Origin: a virus
DNA: 27,191 nt
Reading direction: 5' to 3' (one strand)
IMG/VR virus record: IMGVR_UViG_3300009158_002314
Coordinates: 1 to 27,191 of that record
Shown here one piece after another: positions 1 through 8,440 of this stretch (positions within the stretch are counted from its first letter, which is position 1; every line of letters begins with the position of its first letter). Below the pieces are notes generated by a model that had not been told where the DNA came from, made no database searches, and saw nothing but the letters and a program-made list of their open reading frames with translations. Both the position numbers and the translations under genes were made by a program.

Positions 1-282
1 TGAACCAAACTCTGAATCATAAAATAAAACGACAGCATCCTCATACTTATCCAAATAGGCTTTGGCAAGCAATAACGAGAATGCTGTTTTAAAATGTTTA
101 GATGGACCTGCAAATACTGTGAGACCAGGAGTCAGCCCGCCCTCAAGACTTCCAGACATCGCGACGTTAACCATAGGAACAGAGGTTTGAATCATATCCT
201 TCTTTGCAAAGAATTTTGATTTGCTCAAAGTTTCTGTTTCTTTGATTGTCGAATTTTTCTTTAATTTTTCAAGTAACGACAT
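1..282 (-). CDS. uvsX: UvsX recombinase, N-terminal part (runs off window)
   Basis: This is the N-terminal 94 residues of a T4 UvsX/RecA-type strand-exchange protein, which loads on single-stranded DNA for recombination-dependent replication and repair. The decisive motif is the Walker A variant GPSKHFKT at residues 59-66, close to the GPSKSFKS of T4 UvsX and unlike the canonical RecA loop. It follows a UvsX-like segment (SVPMVNVAMSGSLEGGLTPG) and precedes a FYDSEFGS stretch. The ATG at 282-280 has a strong AAGGAG ribosome site nine bases upstream. A sigma70-like promoter lies directly in front (307-335). The gene continues beyond position 1, so the catalytic core and DNA-binding loops cannot be judged. 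Family assignment is secure. Confidence 0.93.
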   Translation of the reverse strand, partial: MSLLEKLKKNSTIKETETLSKSKFFAKKDMIQTSVPMVNVAMSGSLEGGLTPGLTVFAGPSKHFKTAFSLLLAKAYLDKYEDAVVLFYDSEFGS

Positions 283-306
283 AATAACTCCTTAAGTAAT
301 TTCAAT

Positions 307-335
307 ATTATAATATGACCATGACAAAAAGTCAA
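307..335 (-). promoter_or_regulatory. Sigma70-like promoter for uvsX
   Basis: On the minus strand TTGACT (335-330) and TATAAT (312-307) are separated by exactly 17 bases, one mismatch from full consensus. The site lies in the 56-bp gap between the nuclease stop and the uvsX start, about 25 bases before the ATG. It should be read by unmodified host RNA polymerase, as T4 early promoters are. Confidence 0.75.
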
Positions 336-338
336 TAG

Positions 339-779
339 TTAATTACACCAACTTTGTTTAGCATCTCCGTAATATTCACGGGCGAAGCCGTTTCTAATTA
401 ATTCTGCTCTTAAACTTACTCCGTTTAAAATAATGTCACCTAAAACACGACCACCAAATTTATCCCAACCATATAACATGACTTGATGTTTTTGCGTGGA
501 ATTTATTGCATTTTTGGTAAAGACGCTAGCAGCTTCTCCGCGTTGTTTTTCAGAGTCACATTGTCCTCTAAACCCCTTTTCCGGTGTGTCTACTCCAAAC
601 ACTCGAACAGCAATTTCAGGCTTCAGCGGCGCCGGTAAATAAGGTGCAGCAATAACTACAGTATCTCCGTCGGTTGCTCTTAAAATTTTGGCATCATATA
701 AAACTCCCTGTGGAGTTTTTTGTGCATAACTTGTAGATGCACATAATAGAAATGCAAGTGTTAATAATAATTTTTTCAT
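339..779 (-). CDS. Secreted thermonuclease-like (SNase fold) nuclease
   Basis: This is a 146-residue protein of the staphylococcal nuclease (TNase/SNc) family, which cleaves DNA and RNA with calcium. Residues 1-19 form a clean signal peptide (MKK, hydrophobic core, SYA-Q cleavage site), so the enzyme should act in the periplasm or outside. Catalytic motifs are visible: DGDT at 37-40, R59-V-F-G-V-D-T-P-E67 (the Arg, Asp and Glu of the active site) and R111 in the KFGGRVLGD segment. The mature part, about 127 residues, is the size of a minimal SNase domain. A longer frame reads upstream to 821, but the ATG at 779 gives the signal peptide and overlaps the gp43 stop codon as ATGA, so translation is probably coupled to the polymerase. 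A periplasmic or exported nuclease in a replication operon may scavenge nucleotides or attack incoming DNA; that role is inference. Confidence 0.85.
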   Translation of the reverse strand: MKKLLLTLAFLLCASTSYAQKTPQGVLYDAKILRATDGDTVVIAAPYLPAPLKPEIAVRVFGVDTPEKGFRGQCDSEKQRGEAASVFTKNAINSTQKHQVMLYGWDKFGGRVLGDIILNGVSLRAELIRNGFAREYYGDAKQSWCN

Positions 780-3265
780 GCGAATAATCCTTCCAATGTT
801 GCTTGTGGCTTTGCAGACCAACCTACACCATTCAATATTGTTGTTAACGGTTCAAGAAATGATTTCTCAAACATTATATCATAATCTACATACTGCTTCA
901 AATTGAACTCTTCGGGAATCACATTGATAAAGGCAATACAATTTTCTTTAATCAAGTTTGGTTCTTTTAAGTAAATGAATTTGATCTTATCGCCTTCACT
1001 TATAAGTTCATACTTTTTATCTATTTGCTTTTCTTTTAAATAAAAGTTATACAGCAAGGCTCCTCGAACGTGCATTGGAGTAGCCGGTTTATATATAGAT
1101 GCTCTATCTGTATATTTATCGACTCCGTTTACTCCTCTGGGAAAGGCAATTAATTCTGGTTCTAATTTACGATACTTACATTCAAACTCTCGAATGTAAT
1201 CTTGTAGTTCTTGTTCTGTTCCGGTCAATGCCAATTTAACTGCCTGCTTCAAAGCGTCTCGTACAGGTTCGGGTGTAGATGATCTAACAATCTCTAATCC
1301 CATGACCTTCAACTTCGGCTCTTTATATTGAACGCCCTCATTGTTGTAAACATTTAAAGCATATCGTTTTTTAGCAACCCAAATGCCTCGATCTGCAATA
1401 ACCTCACGCTTAAAATAAATCTTTGTTTCAAATGCATTAGTATAATCCGCAAGCCCATCACATGACTTATTAATTGCCTTTTCAATTTTCTCATTACAAA
1501 TCTTATCGAGAATCTCTACAATCTTTTCTTTTGGTTGATCTTTGTAGAATTTTTGAACCAATGGGTCAAGTGTAATATAACACGCATCTGTATCTGAATA
1601 AAAAGAATAAATGTGATCTTTAGTTCCACATACTTTATTTAAATACTCATCCAATGCTTTGCCAACTGTTTGAATAATATACTGACCGGTCATTGTGATA
1701 CCTTCAGCAATGTTCGAATCATAGAATCTAAAAAACTCATTGCCCCATGCACCAAACAAAGAGTTCAATTGAATCTTACGAGCCATCTGAAAGTTGTTAT
1801 ACTTTGCAATCTCTTTTTGCCACTTCTTATCTTTTGATTCTTCATACTTTGATTGAGCAGCCAACATTAACTTCTTATATTTTTGTCGATCGTCAAATAA
1901 CTTCTGAACAATCTCAGGAAACAATCCTTGTTTCTCTCTGGTATAACAAAAACCATTTGCCGACATACAATAGTTATTATCTTTTAAGTCATCTAGATTA
2001 ATAGATTGTTTTAACAATGAGTTTACATCTGCATTCTTTGTTGCTTTTCTAATTTGTGTTTCTGGCGACAAATTATACTGCATAATAATACTTGGATACA
2101 GACTTGTCGCATCAAAAGAAACAACCCAATCATATTTGCCTGGTCGTGGTTCTTGAACAAATGCCCCGACAATTTGTCTGCCGGGCAAACCTTCTCTCTG
2201 ATGGACAACGATGTTTTGTTTCCATAAATGATTCCATAAGATACAGTCCCAAGTTCTTACAGCTGAGAATACATCAACATAATTACACTTCGCATCATAC
2301 GCCATTGTAAGAATCAATTCAATCAACTTCATCTTATCTTCAAGCTGGTCAACAAGTTCTACGTCAACTACGTTATACTCAACAAACTTTTGCCAATCAT
2401 TTTTATAGAAGTCTCGGAATGAAGTATATTCATCATACGATAATTTCTCTTTACCTAGTTCTACTTTGGCAATGTGATCCAACTTATATGATTCTTGAGC
2501 ACTGTAGGTAAACTTCTTATACAGATCAAGATAGTCTAGAATGGCTACACCAAGAATATCATAAATAAGTTCTGTGCGACTCATGCGGGTAAACTCTTTT
2601 GGATTTACCACACCCCAGGGTGATAGCTTTTTAACAGAATCATCTCCAAGAATGCGTGCCATTCTTGAACACAAATATGGAATATCAAAGAACTCAATGT
2701 TCCATCCTGTAAGAATGTTAGGGCAATTGTCTTGAAAGTATGCTAAGAACTTCTGAAACAGATCATACTCATCTCGGCATTGTATATAGGTATGATTATC
2801 TTTTGTTACTTTAAATTGTTTCGATCCAAATGTCACAAGCTCTTTAGTACTTGCATCTTGAATCGTAATCAATAATAATTCTTCTTTGGGATCTCTGACA
2901 TTCGGGAATCCAAGTTCTGCAGAGGTCTCAATATCAAGAGACCAAATTTTAATCTGCGAAATATCGAACTCTACTTCGTCTGGAAACGTCTTTGTGATAT
3001 ACTGATATGCGTAATTTGTATTACCGAAGATGTGATAATTTTCTACTTCTTTGTATCTTTTGACATAATCTTTGGCATCGTTGATATCTGCGAATTCGAT
3101 TTCTTCAAGATTATCTCCGTATAACGACTTATACTGTGATTCTTTCTGTGACTTTGTAAATAAGCTTGGTTTGAATTCGATCTTTTCCTGAACGGTTTTG
3201 CCGTTATTTACGCCCCTGACCAGAATACGATTACCATACTGATTTACGTTAGTGTAGAACTTCAT
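776..3265 (-). CDS. 43: DNA polymerase gp43 (family B, T4 type)
   Basis: This is the replicative family B polymerase with 3'-5' proofreading, 829 residues against about 898 in T4. All hallmark motifs are present: exo I DIET (D111, E113), exo II WNIEFFD (D194), exo III Y297xxxD301, polymerase motif A DATSLYPSI (D385), motif B K497xxxNSLFG, motif C SDTD (D558, D560) and the KKRY motif. Both active sites look intact. The reading frame extends to a GTG at 3283, but the ATG at 3265-3263 is chosen: the product then starts MKFYTNV, like T4 MKEFYIS, and an AAGG sits six bases upstream. A perfect sigma70 promoter lies 35-63 bases upstream. In T4 gp43 directly follows regA. Here it is separated from regA by about 12.5 kb of accessory genes. 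The stop overlaps the start of the nuclease gene. Confidence 0.97.
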   Translation of the reverse strand: MKFYTNVNQYGNRILVRGVNNGKTVQEKIEFKPSLFTKSQKESQYKSLYGDNLEEIEFADINDAKDYVKRYKEVENYHIFGNTNYAYQYITKTFPDEVEFDISQIKIWSLDIETSAELGFPNVRDPKEELLLITIQDASTKELVTFGSKQFKVTKDNHTYIQCRDEYDLFQKFLAYFQDNCPNILTGWNIEFFDIPYLCSRMARILGDDSVKKLSPWGVVNPKEFTRMSRTELIYDILGVAILDYLDLYKKFTYSAQESYKLDHIAKVELGKEKLSYDEYTSFRDFYKNDWQKFVEYNVVDVELVDQLEDKMKLIELILTMAYDAKCNYVDVFSAVRTWDCILWNHLWKQNIVVHQREGLPGRQIVGAFVQEPRPGKYDWVVSFDATSLYPSIIMQYNLSPETQIRKATKNADVNSLLKQSINLDDLKDNNYCMSANGFCYTREKQGLFPEIVQKLFDDRQKYKKLMLAAQSKYEESKDKKWQKEIAKYNNFQMARKIQLNSLFGAWGNEFFRFYDSNIAEGITMTGQYIIQTVGKALDEYLNKVCGTKDHIYSFYSDTDACYITLDPLVQKFYKDQPKEKIVEILDKICNEKIEKAINKSCDGLADYTNAFETKIYFKREVIADRGIWVAKKRYALNVYNNEGVQYKEPKLKVMGLEIVRSSTPEPVRDALKQAVKLALTGTEQELQDYIREFECKYRKLEPELIAFPRGVNGVDKYTDRASIYKPATPMHVRGALLYNFYLKEKQIDKKYELISEGDKIKFIYLKEPNLIKENCIAFINVIPEEFNLKQYVDYDIMFEKSFLEPLTTILNGVGWSAKPQATLEGLFA

Positions 3266-3299
3266 TAAAAACCTTTTAGACACAATAAATAATTATATC

Positions 3300-3328
3300 A
3301 TTATATAGGAAAAGTGCTTATTTGTCAA
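3300..3328 (-). promoter_or_regulatory. Perfect-consensus sigma70 promoter for gp43
   Basis: On the minus strand TTGACA (3328-3323), a 17-base spacer and TATAAT (3305-3300) match the sigma70 consensus at all twelve positions. It gives gp43 its own strong promoter, which fits a gene cut off from the clamp-loader operon by the inserted block. A second TATAAT (ATGATATAAT) follows about nine bases downstream. Confidence 0.85.
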
Positions 3329-3372
3329 TAGGTTATGCGACAAAGATAACCAAATCTTTATATTTGAATAGG

Positions 3373-3380
3373 CATAAATA
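3373..3380 (+). promoter_or_regulatory. Late-promoter-like box CATAAATA
   Basis: CATAAATA, one base from the T4 late consensus TATAAATA and matching the NATAAATA form reported for T4-like cyanophages, lies 34 bases before the RCC1 gene. The gp43 promoter diverges from it within the same 150-bp gap. This fits late expression of the plus-strand block. Confidence 0.55.
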
Positions 3381-3413
3381 TATGAATACGCATATGTTAG
3401 TAAGGATAATCAA

Positions 3414-4541
3414 ATGGAATTTACAGCTGGATTTACGTTAGTTGGAGGTGGGACTTTTGTTGCGCCACCGCCCCCTCGTCCCGCCTTATATATGTGGGCA
3501 TGGGGCTCTAATTACAAAGGAAAACTTGGTTTAGGCGATACTAATAATAGATCTAGTCCAACACAGGTGGGTGCGTTGACCGATTGGGAAAATGTATATG
3601 CGGGCGGAGGTACGGCCACTGCTGGATTAAAAACTAATGGTACTTTGTGGACATGGGGAAACAATGCGAACAACGGCAGGCTTGGACATGGTGACACCAT
3701 AGATAGATCTAGTCCTACGCAAGTAGGGACATTGACTAATTGGGCATCTATGGGTGTAGGCAACGGGCACATGATCGCAATAAAGACAGACGGTACATTG
3801 TGGGCATGGGGATATAATTCGGATTACGGGAATTTAGGTTTAGGCAATCTTACAAATTATTCAAGTCCAAAACAAGTTGGAGCATTAACTGCATGGTCCA
3901 AAATAAGTACAGGATATAATAATAACCTAGCAATTAAAACAGATGGAACTATGTGGGCATGGGGACATAATACAAACGGCAAATTAGGATTGGGCGATAC
4001 CAATAATAGATCTAGTCCAACACAGGTAGGTGCATTAACTACGTGGTCATCTATAAATGCAGGAGAAGACCTTGCGGCCGCAATAAAAACTGACGGCACC
4101 CTATGGATGTGGGGACAGAATAACTCTGGACAATTGGGATTAGGAAATACTACGTATTACTCAAGTCCAAAACAAGTCGGCGCTGATACAAATTGGGCAA
4201 GTGCATCTGTTGATGCATTTCAGTCCATTGCAATTAAAACCAACGGCACATTATGGGCATGGGGCGCCAATGGTGGAGGACAGCTTGGTTTAGGTAATAC
4301 CATAAGTAGATCTAGTCCTGTACAGGTTGGTGCATTGACTACGTGGTCAAGTATTGGGGCAGGTGGTTATCATACCCAGGCTATTAAAACGGATGGTACA
4401 TTATGGGCATGGGGTTACAATTTTGATGGAATATTGGGACTAGGTAATGCTACATATTATTCAAGCCCCAAACAAGTTGGCGCATTAACCACCTGGTCAA
4501 AAATTTCGGTAGGTTACTTATATAATCTGGCACTCGGTTAA
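3414..4541 (+). CDS. RCC1-repeat beta-propeller protein (probable virion/adhesion protein)
   Basis: This 375-residue protein is built almost wholly of seven RCC1-type repeats of about 50 residues. Each has the core (L/M)W.WG.N..G.LGLG...SSP.QVG followed by a ..W..I..G....AIKTDGT strand. Seven such repeats form a seven-bladed propeller in RCC1 and BLIP-II. There is no signal peptide. The N-terminus (GGGTFVAPPPPRP) is a short glycine/proline arm that could anchor the propeller to another virion protein. Repeats are near-identical at DNA level, so the array expanded recently. The ribosome site is AAGGA, eight bases before the ATG, behind a late-promoter-like box. Propellers of this kind are binding platforms, and the position among likely structural genes suggests a tail-fibre or capsid decoration, but no family with a known phage function is recognised. 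Confidence 0.8.
   Translation: MEFTAGFTLVGGGTFVAPPPPRPALYMWAWGSNYKGKLGLGDTNNRSSPTQVGALTDWENVYAGGGTATAGLKTNGTLWTWGNNANNGRLGHGDTIDRSSPTQVGTLTNWASMGVGNGHMIAIKTDGTLWAWGYNSDYGNLGLGNLTNYSSPKQVGALTAWSKISTGYNNNLAIKTDGTMWAWGHNTNGKLGLGDTNNRSSPTQVGALTTWSSINAGEDLAAAIKTDGTLWMWGQNNSGQLGLGNTTYYSSPKQVGADTNWASASVDAFQSIAIKTNGTLWAWGANGGGQLGLGNTISRSSPVQVGALTTWSSIGAGGYHTQAIKTDGTLWAWGYNFDGILGLGNATYYSSPKQVGALTTWSKISVGYLYNLALG
3491..4541 (+). repeat. RCC1 repeat array with about 300-bp higher-order unit
   Basis: Seven blades occur in two sequence types: type A encodes RSSP(T/V)QVG (tagatctagtcc at 3548, 3704, 4007, 4307) and type B encodes YSSPKQVG (near 3857, 4159, 4459). The order is A-A-B-A-B-A-B, so the last six blades are three copies of an A+B pair with a spacing of about 300 bp. 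This points to duplication of blade pairs by recombination. Confidence 0.75.
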
Positions 4542-4577
4542 TTAATAATTAAAAGTAAAACAAAAATAGGAGAAAAA

Positions 4578-6197
4578 ATGTTCAACAAAAAGGTTGCCGC
4601 ATTGGCACTTTTTGTTATGATGTTTGGTAGCACTTTAGCGCAAACGACAAGTGGAACCTCTAGCACAACTGGAGGAACAACGACTGGGACTACAAGTCTT
4701 ATCAATCAAGGTAGTTACGACGGGGGCAAAACATTAGTAGACACCAATAGCACTTCTAATAGTGTCAGTACCGTTAACAGTAATAGCAATGCTACAAGTA
4801 CAAGCACAGCTACAAGTAATTCAACTGTTAACAGTACATCTGTAAATACTAATAACAATAATAGTGCAAGTACCAGCACAAGTACAAATGTTAATACTAA
4901 CAACAATATTAACAGCGGTACGCAGACGTTAAACAATAACAACGTCAATTCCGGCACAATGACGTATAATAATAACAACGTCAATACTGGCACAATGACG
5001 AATAATAACAATAACGTCAATACGTCATCTTCAACCGCAACTAACAACAATGTTAATACTAATAATAACATTCAGAGTGGAACATTAACAAACATTAACC
5101 AAAATACCAGTGCGGTTACAAGCACAAACGTTAATACTAATAACAATGTGAACAGCGGTACGCAGACATTTAATAATAATAACGTCAGTACCGCTACAAC
5201 GGCAAACACGAATGTGAATCAAAATAACAATGTGAATACTGGCGATATGACTAATAGAAATATTAATACGTCAACTATCAATAGCACCAATGTGAATCAA
5301 AATAATAATGTGAATACTGGTGATATGACCAATAGAAATATCAATACTTCTACAAGTGTTAATACAAATAATAATATTCAAAGTGGTAGCATGACGAATA
5401 TTAATCAAAATACCAGTACAAGTACTAACACCAATACAAACACTAATTACAATGTGAATAGTGGTACGCAGACTTTTAATAACAACAACGTCAGTACAAG
5501 CAACAATATTAATACAAATAATAATGTTAACAGCGGTACTATGACGTATAACAATAATAATGCAAGCACTGCTACAAATAATAACAACAACGTCAGTACA
5601 TCTACTAATACTAACAACAATGTTAATTCTGGCGATATGACTAATAGAAATATTAATTCGTCAACTGCAACAAGTACCAGTAATAACACAAACGTTAATC
5701 AAAATGCAAACATCAATCAGAACATAAATTCTGGCGAAGTAACTAACATTAATAAAAACGAAACTGTTATTACACAAAGAGTAATTCAGCCTCCACCTAC
5801 AGCAGTTGCACCTGCAATGATGAGCGGTGGTAATAATGATCTATGTACTACAGGATCAGCTGGATCAATACAAACACAAGTATTTGGTGTTTCATCTGGC
5901 GGAACAATGCGAGATTTAAATTGCGAAAGATTAAAACTTTCTAAAACCCTTTATGATATGGGAATGAAAGTTGCTGCAGTTGCAGTCATGTGTCAGGACG
6001 AACGAGTGTTTAATGCAATGTTAAATGCCGGCACACCTTGTCCTATTGAGGGTAAGATTGGCGAACAAGCTAAACTTACATGGGAAGATAATAAAGATAA
6101 AATCCCACAAACACCGAAAGTAGACAAATATGAAACTGCTAAAAACATTGGCCTTGGTTCTTTGCTCGGCATTCTTGTCCATAACGCTTTCAAGTAA
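4578..6197 (+). CDS. Secreted Asn/Thr/Ser-rich repeat protein
   Basis: This 539-residue protein has a signal peptide at residues 1-21 (MFNKK, hydrophobic core, STLA-Q). Residues of roughly 50-395 are a repetitive Asn/Ser/Thr tract with the recurring unit NNNVNSG-(T/D)-(Q/M)-T-NNN. Hydrophobic residues recur at regular intervals between short polar runs, as in beta-solenoids. After a short proline linker (VIQPPPTAVAP) comes a non-repetitive C-terminal domain of about 120 residues with four cysteines (DLC, LNC, VMC, TPC). This domain ends in a hydrophobic helix, GLGSLLGILVHNAF. AGGAG precedes the ATG. The last 68 bases overlap, in another frame, the start of the next gene. No family is recognised. 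It may be a long exported fibre or envelope protein. The coding frame is certain from the signal peptide and the ordered C-terminal domain. Confidence 0.72.
   Translation: MFNKKVAALALFVMMFGSTLAQTTSGTSSTTGGTTTGTTSLINQGSYDGGKTLVDTNSTSNSVSTVNSNSNATSTSTATSNSTVNSTSVNTNNNNSASTSTSTNVNTNNNINSGTQTLNNNNVNSGTMTYNNNNVNTGTMTNNNNNVNTSSSTATNNNVNTNNNIQSGTLTNINQNTSAVTSTNVNTNNNVNSGTQTFNNNNVSTATTANTNVNQNNNVNTGDMTNRNINTSTINSTNVNQNNNVNTGDMTNRNINTSTSVNTNNNIQSGSMTNINQNTSTSTNTNTNTNYNVNSGTQTFNNNNVSTSNNINTNNNVNSGTMTYNNNNASTATNNNNNVSTSTNTNNNVNSGDMTNRNINSSTATSTSNNTNVNQNANINQNINSGEVTNINKNETVITQRVIQPPPTAVAPAMMSGGNNDLCTTGSAGSIQTQVFGVSSGGTMRDLNCERLKLSKTLYDMGMKVAAVAVMCQDERVFNAMLNAGTPCPIEGKIGEQAKLTWEDNKDKIPQTPKVDKYETAKNIGLGSLLGILVHNAFK
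4740..5760 (+). repeat. Degenerate in-frame repeats of the Asn-rich protein
   Basis: The tract is made of related modules such as aacagcggtacgcagac (4913 and 5153). A larger unit starts aatgtgaatc at 5211 and again at 5289 (78-bp period), with few changes over more than 60 bases. All spacings seen keep the reading frame, which fits expansion under selection for protein structure. Confidence 0.7.
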
Positions 6198-8256
6198 AGC
6201 ACAAACAGTAGATACAACAGGTAACCTGGTTAATTTTACTAATCAGGCTACCGGAACTACATCTACTTGGCAAAATGCAGGTAGTATCGGACAACCATTG
6301 ACTTGTTGGCAAGGCGGAGATCCTGGATATTGTGGTCCTCTACCTAGAGTTGCTGCATGGGGTACAGGATCAAATATAATTAACTTTTCATACGGGTTAA
6401 CAAACCTGAATCAAATTGTTAACATTAACAATGCCTTGGCCAGTGCCGGAACCGGGTTACAAGTTAATGGTTTCAATTTTAGTTTCCAAGCAAAGAACGG
6501 AAATGGATGGGATAATGGTATGCAGGATTATCTAACTGCATATGTTAACATCTATAACAATACAAATTCAAAAGTATTAGAATCATATAATTATGATTTA
6601 AATCGAAAATATAACTGGACTCAGTTTAGTTATTCGGAAACATTTAAAACTCCGTATGCTACGCCAAACGTAGGTAATGCAGTATATGGGTTTATAGGTA
6701 AAGACAATAATTTTTGGGTAGGCCCATATGGCCCAGAAGTAACTGCCGTAAATTTTAGTTTAAAATATAGTGTTGATCCATGTACTATAAATGCTTTATC
6801 CAGTCCTTCTTGCCCAGGATATCTTGCAGCATTGGCAAAATTAGCGCCGGCTCCTGCAGCAGCTCCTCCCCTTGACCCTATTTCAATTGCGGTCGCACCC
6901 CCAACTGGGCCGGCACCTCCACCAACTGGGCCGGCACCGCCGCCACCTGGATCTCCTCCACCGCAAGATCAATCGCAACCTCAACCAGGACCAGCGCCTC
7001 TAGGATCTCCTCCGCCACCTGGGTCTGCCCCTCAACAAGCTGCGGCACAACCTAGCGCAAATAATCAACAACCAAAAGCAGGAGAAGTTGCAGATGCTGG
7101 AGGCGGAGGAAAAAGTTCATCGCCGGTTTCTTTATCATCTGTTTTAAGTATGATAGGATCAAATCAAGAAAAAACTGCAGCATTGGAAAAGTCAGTAGTG
7201 CAAGCTGCAGATGCACAGGCATTTTCTGCAGGTGAGTCAGCAAAACAAACTGCAGAAAAAATTGCAGGGGAAGCGCAATCGCAAAGTATTGCTATTAGTA
7301 ATTCACAATCTGCAGGCACTCCACAAGCATCAAGCACACAATCTTTTTCTGGTCCAGGACAAAATAGCGGACTACCATTACAAGGAAACTTACAATCCAA
7401 TACAACATTTAGTTCTACTAGATTGGAACAATCGTTATCAAGTGTGAATTCTGGGCAATCATCTTCTAGTTCAAATATGAGTTTTGGTATACAACAAAAT
7501 ATACAGAATGATACAAAACAAGATTTTGTTTTTAATGTTCCACAAACTATTGCGTATATTCCTAAAATAGAATCTTCAAATAAAATAGAAATTAATACCA
7601 GTGTTCAAATGCCAAAATATGAACCACCTACAAATTATGAGAACATGGGATTACAAGTCCCAATATCTACTGTAGGTAGAACCCAGTTTGAATTTAAACA
7701 AGACACGCAGGCATCTACACAATTTACTATGATGCCCCCGGTTAAATATGAACCACCGAAATTTGAAAACAATACAGGAACTTCTACTCAAGTATATCAG
7801 TATCAACCCCCAATTGTTAAACAAGATACAATTATATCAATGGTATCTCCGCAATCATTAACTTATAGTTTAGTACCGCCCACAAAACAAACATCTGCAC
7901 AAATAGAAATGCCAGTATTAGAAGGTATCAAATTTAGCGGAAATAAAAATCCTGTAGAATCTGCAATAGAATATAGACCAATTATATTGCAAACTACTTC
8001 AGGTCAACAAACTGATACGGTAAAACGTAATGTACAAAATAATGAACTTGCTGGTGGAGTATCAATTGAATCAATTGCAAGGCAACCTGCAAATTTTGCG
8101 CAGTATTTTTCAATGATTCCAGATGCAGCATTTTATGAACCTAAAGAAATTTATAGAAATCAAAAGACTGTTGACAATGTAAGAGCTTTAAGATCACTTA
8201 GCTCTGATAGGTTGCACCAAGAAATGATTGAAAAGCAATATAAACTAGGAGAATAA
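6130..8256 (+). CDS. Secreted protein with Pro-rich linker (probable structural protein)
   Basis: This is a 708-residue protein of unknown function. Residues 1-24 are a signal peptide (MKLLKTLALVLCSAFLSITLSSKAQ). Residues of about 26-220 form a globular, aromatic- and Asn-rich domain with few cysteines (CWQGGDPGYC; VDPC...SPSC), probably beta-rich. Residues of about 225-315 are a Pro/Ala/Gln linker with repeated TGPAPPP and GSPPP units. The rest is Ser/Gln-rich with recurring (K/Y)YEPP and QFEF/TQFT segments. The ATG lies 68 bases inside the preceding gene, so the signal peptide is encoded in a different frame over that gene's C-terminus. The ribosome site is weak, suggesting translational coupling. 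Both neighbours are exported or membrane proteins, so these genes probably build one envelope- or virion-associated assembly. Confidence 0.75.
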   Translation: MKLLKTLALVLCSAFLSITLSSKAQTVDTTGNLVNFTNQATGTTSTWQNAGSIGQPLTCWQGGDPGYCGPLPRVAAWGTGSNIINFSYGLTNLNQIVNINNALASAGTGLQVNGFNFSFQAKNGNGWDNGMQDYLTAYVNIYNNTNSKVLESYNYDLNRKYNWTQFSYSETFKTPYATPNVGNAVYGFIGKDNNFWVGPYGPEVTAVNFSLKYSVDPCTINALSSPSCPGYLAALAKLAPAPAAAPPLDPISIAVAPPTGPAPPPTGPAPPPPGSPPPQDQSQPQPGPAPLGSPPPPGSAPQQAAAQPSANNQQPKAGEVADAGGGGKSSSPVSLSSVLSMIGSNQEKTAALEKSVVQAADAQAFSAGESAKQTAEKIAGEAQSQSIAISNSQSAGTPQASSTQSFSGPGQNSGLPLQGNLQSNTTFSSTRLEQSLSSVNSGQSSSSSNMSFGIQQNIQNDTKQDFVFNVPQTIAYIPKIESSNKIEINTSVQMPKYEPPTNYENMGLQVPISTVGRTQFEFKQDTQASTQFTMMPPVKYEPPKFENNTGTSTQVYQYQPPIVKQDTIISMVSPQSLTYSLVPPTKQTSAQIEMPVLEGIKFSGNKNPVESAIEYRPIILQTTSGQQTDTVKRNVQNNELAGGVSIESIARQPANFAQYFSMIPDAAFYEPKEIYRNQKTVDNVRALRSLSSDRLHQEMIEKQYKLGE

Positions 8257-8257
8257 T

Positions 8258-8440
8258 ATGGGATATCTTCCTTACGTAATTGTAGGAATTGGTTTAGGAT
8301 TATCCGCAACAAGTATTATAACAAAGAATAGTACAAAATTACAAAATGCAAAAGACAATTTAGAAGCAAAAAAAGAATGGTTGAGAATGCTTTCAACACA
8401 AAAAAAAAAATTAGGAGATAAAAATGGCAGAAGAAATTAA
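8258..8440 (+). CDS. Small membrane-anchored protein, 60 aa
   Basis: A 60-residue protein with one N-terminal hydrophobic segment (YLPYVIVGIGLGLSATSII, residues 3-21) is followed by a charged, probably helical tail rich in Lys and Asn. AGGAG lies six bases before the ATG, and the gene starts one base after the previous stop. Its end overlaps the next gene by 17 bases. The layout of a short membrane anchor plus cytoplasmic helix occurs in small phage holin-like and inhibitor proteins, but nothing identifies a role. The tight spacing and good ribosome site support it as real. Confidence 0.6.
   Translation: MGYLPYVIVGIGLGLSATSIITKNSTKLQNAKDNLEAKKEWLRMLSTQKKKLGDKNGRRN

Noticed and set aside
3283-3283. 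GTG start giving gp43 six extra residues
   Set aside because: The AAGG ribosome site lies between this GTG and the ATG at 3265, and T4 gp43 starts MKEFY like the shorter form.
4715-5071. Long Leu/Val-rich open frame on the minus strand
   Set aside because: It is the complement of the Asn/Thr repeat tract, where codons such as AAT/AAC/ACA give stop-free hydrophobic frames; the plus frame has signal peptide, ribosome site and ordered C-terminal domain.
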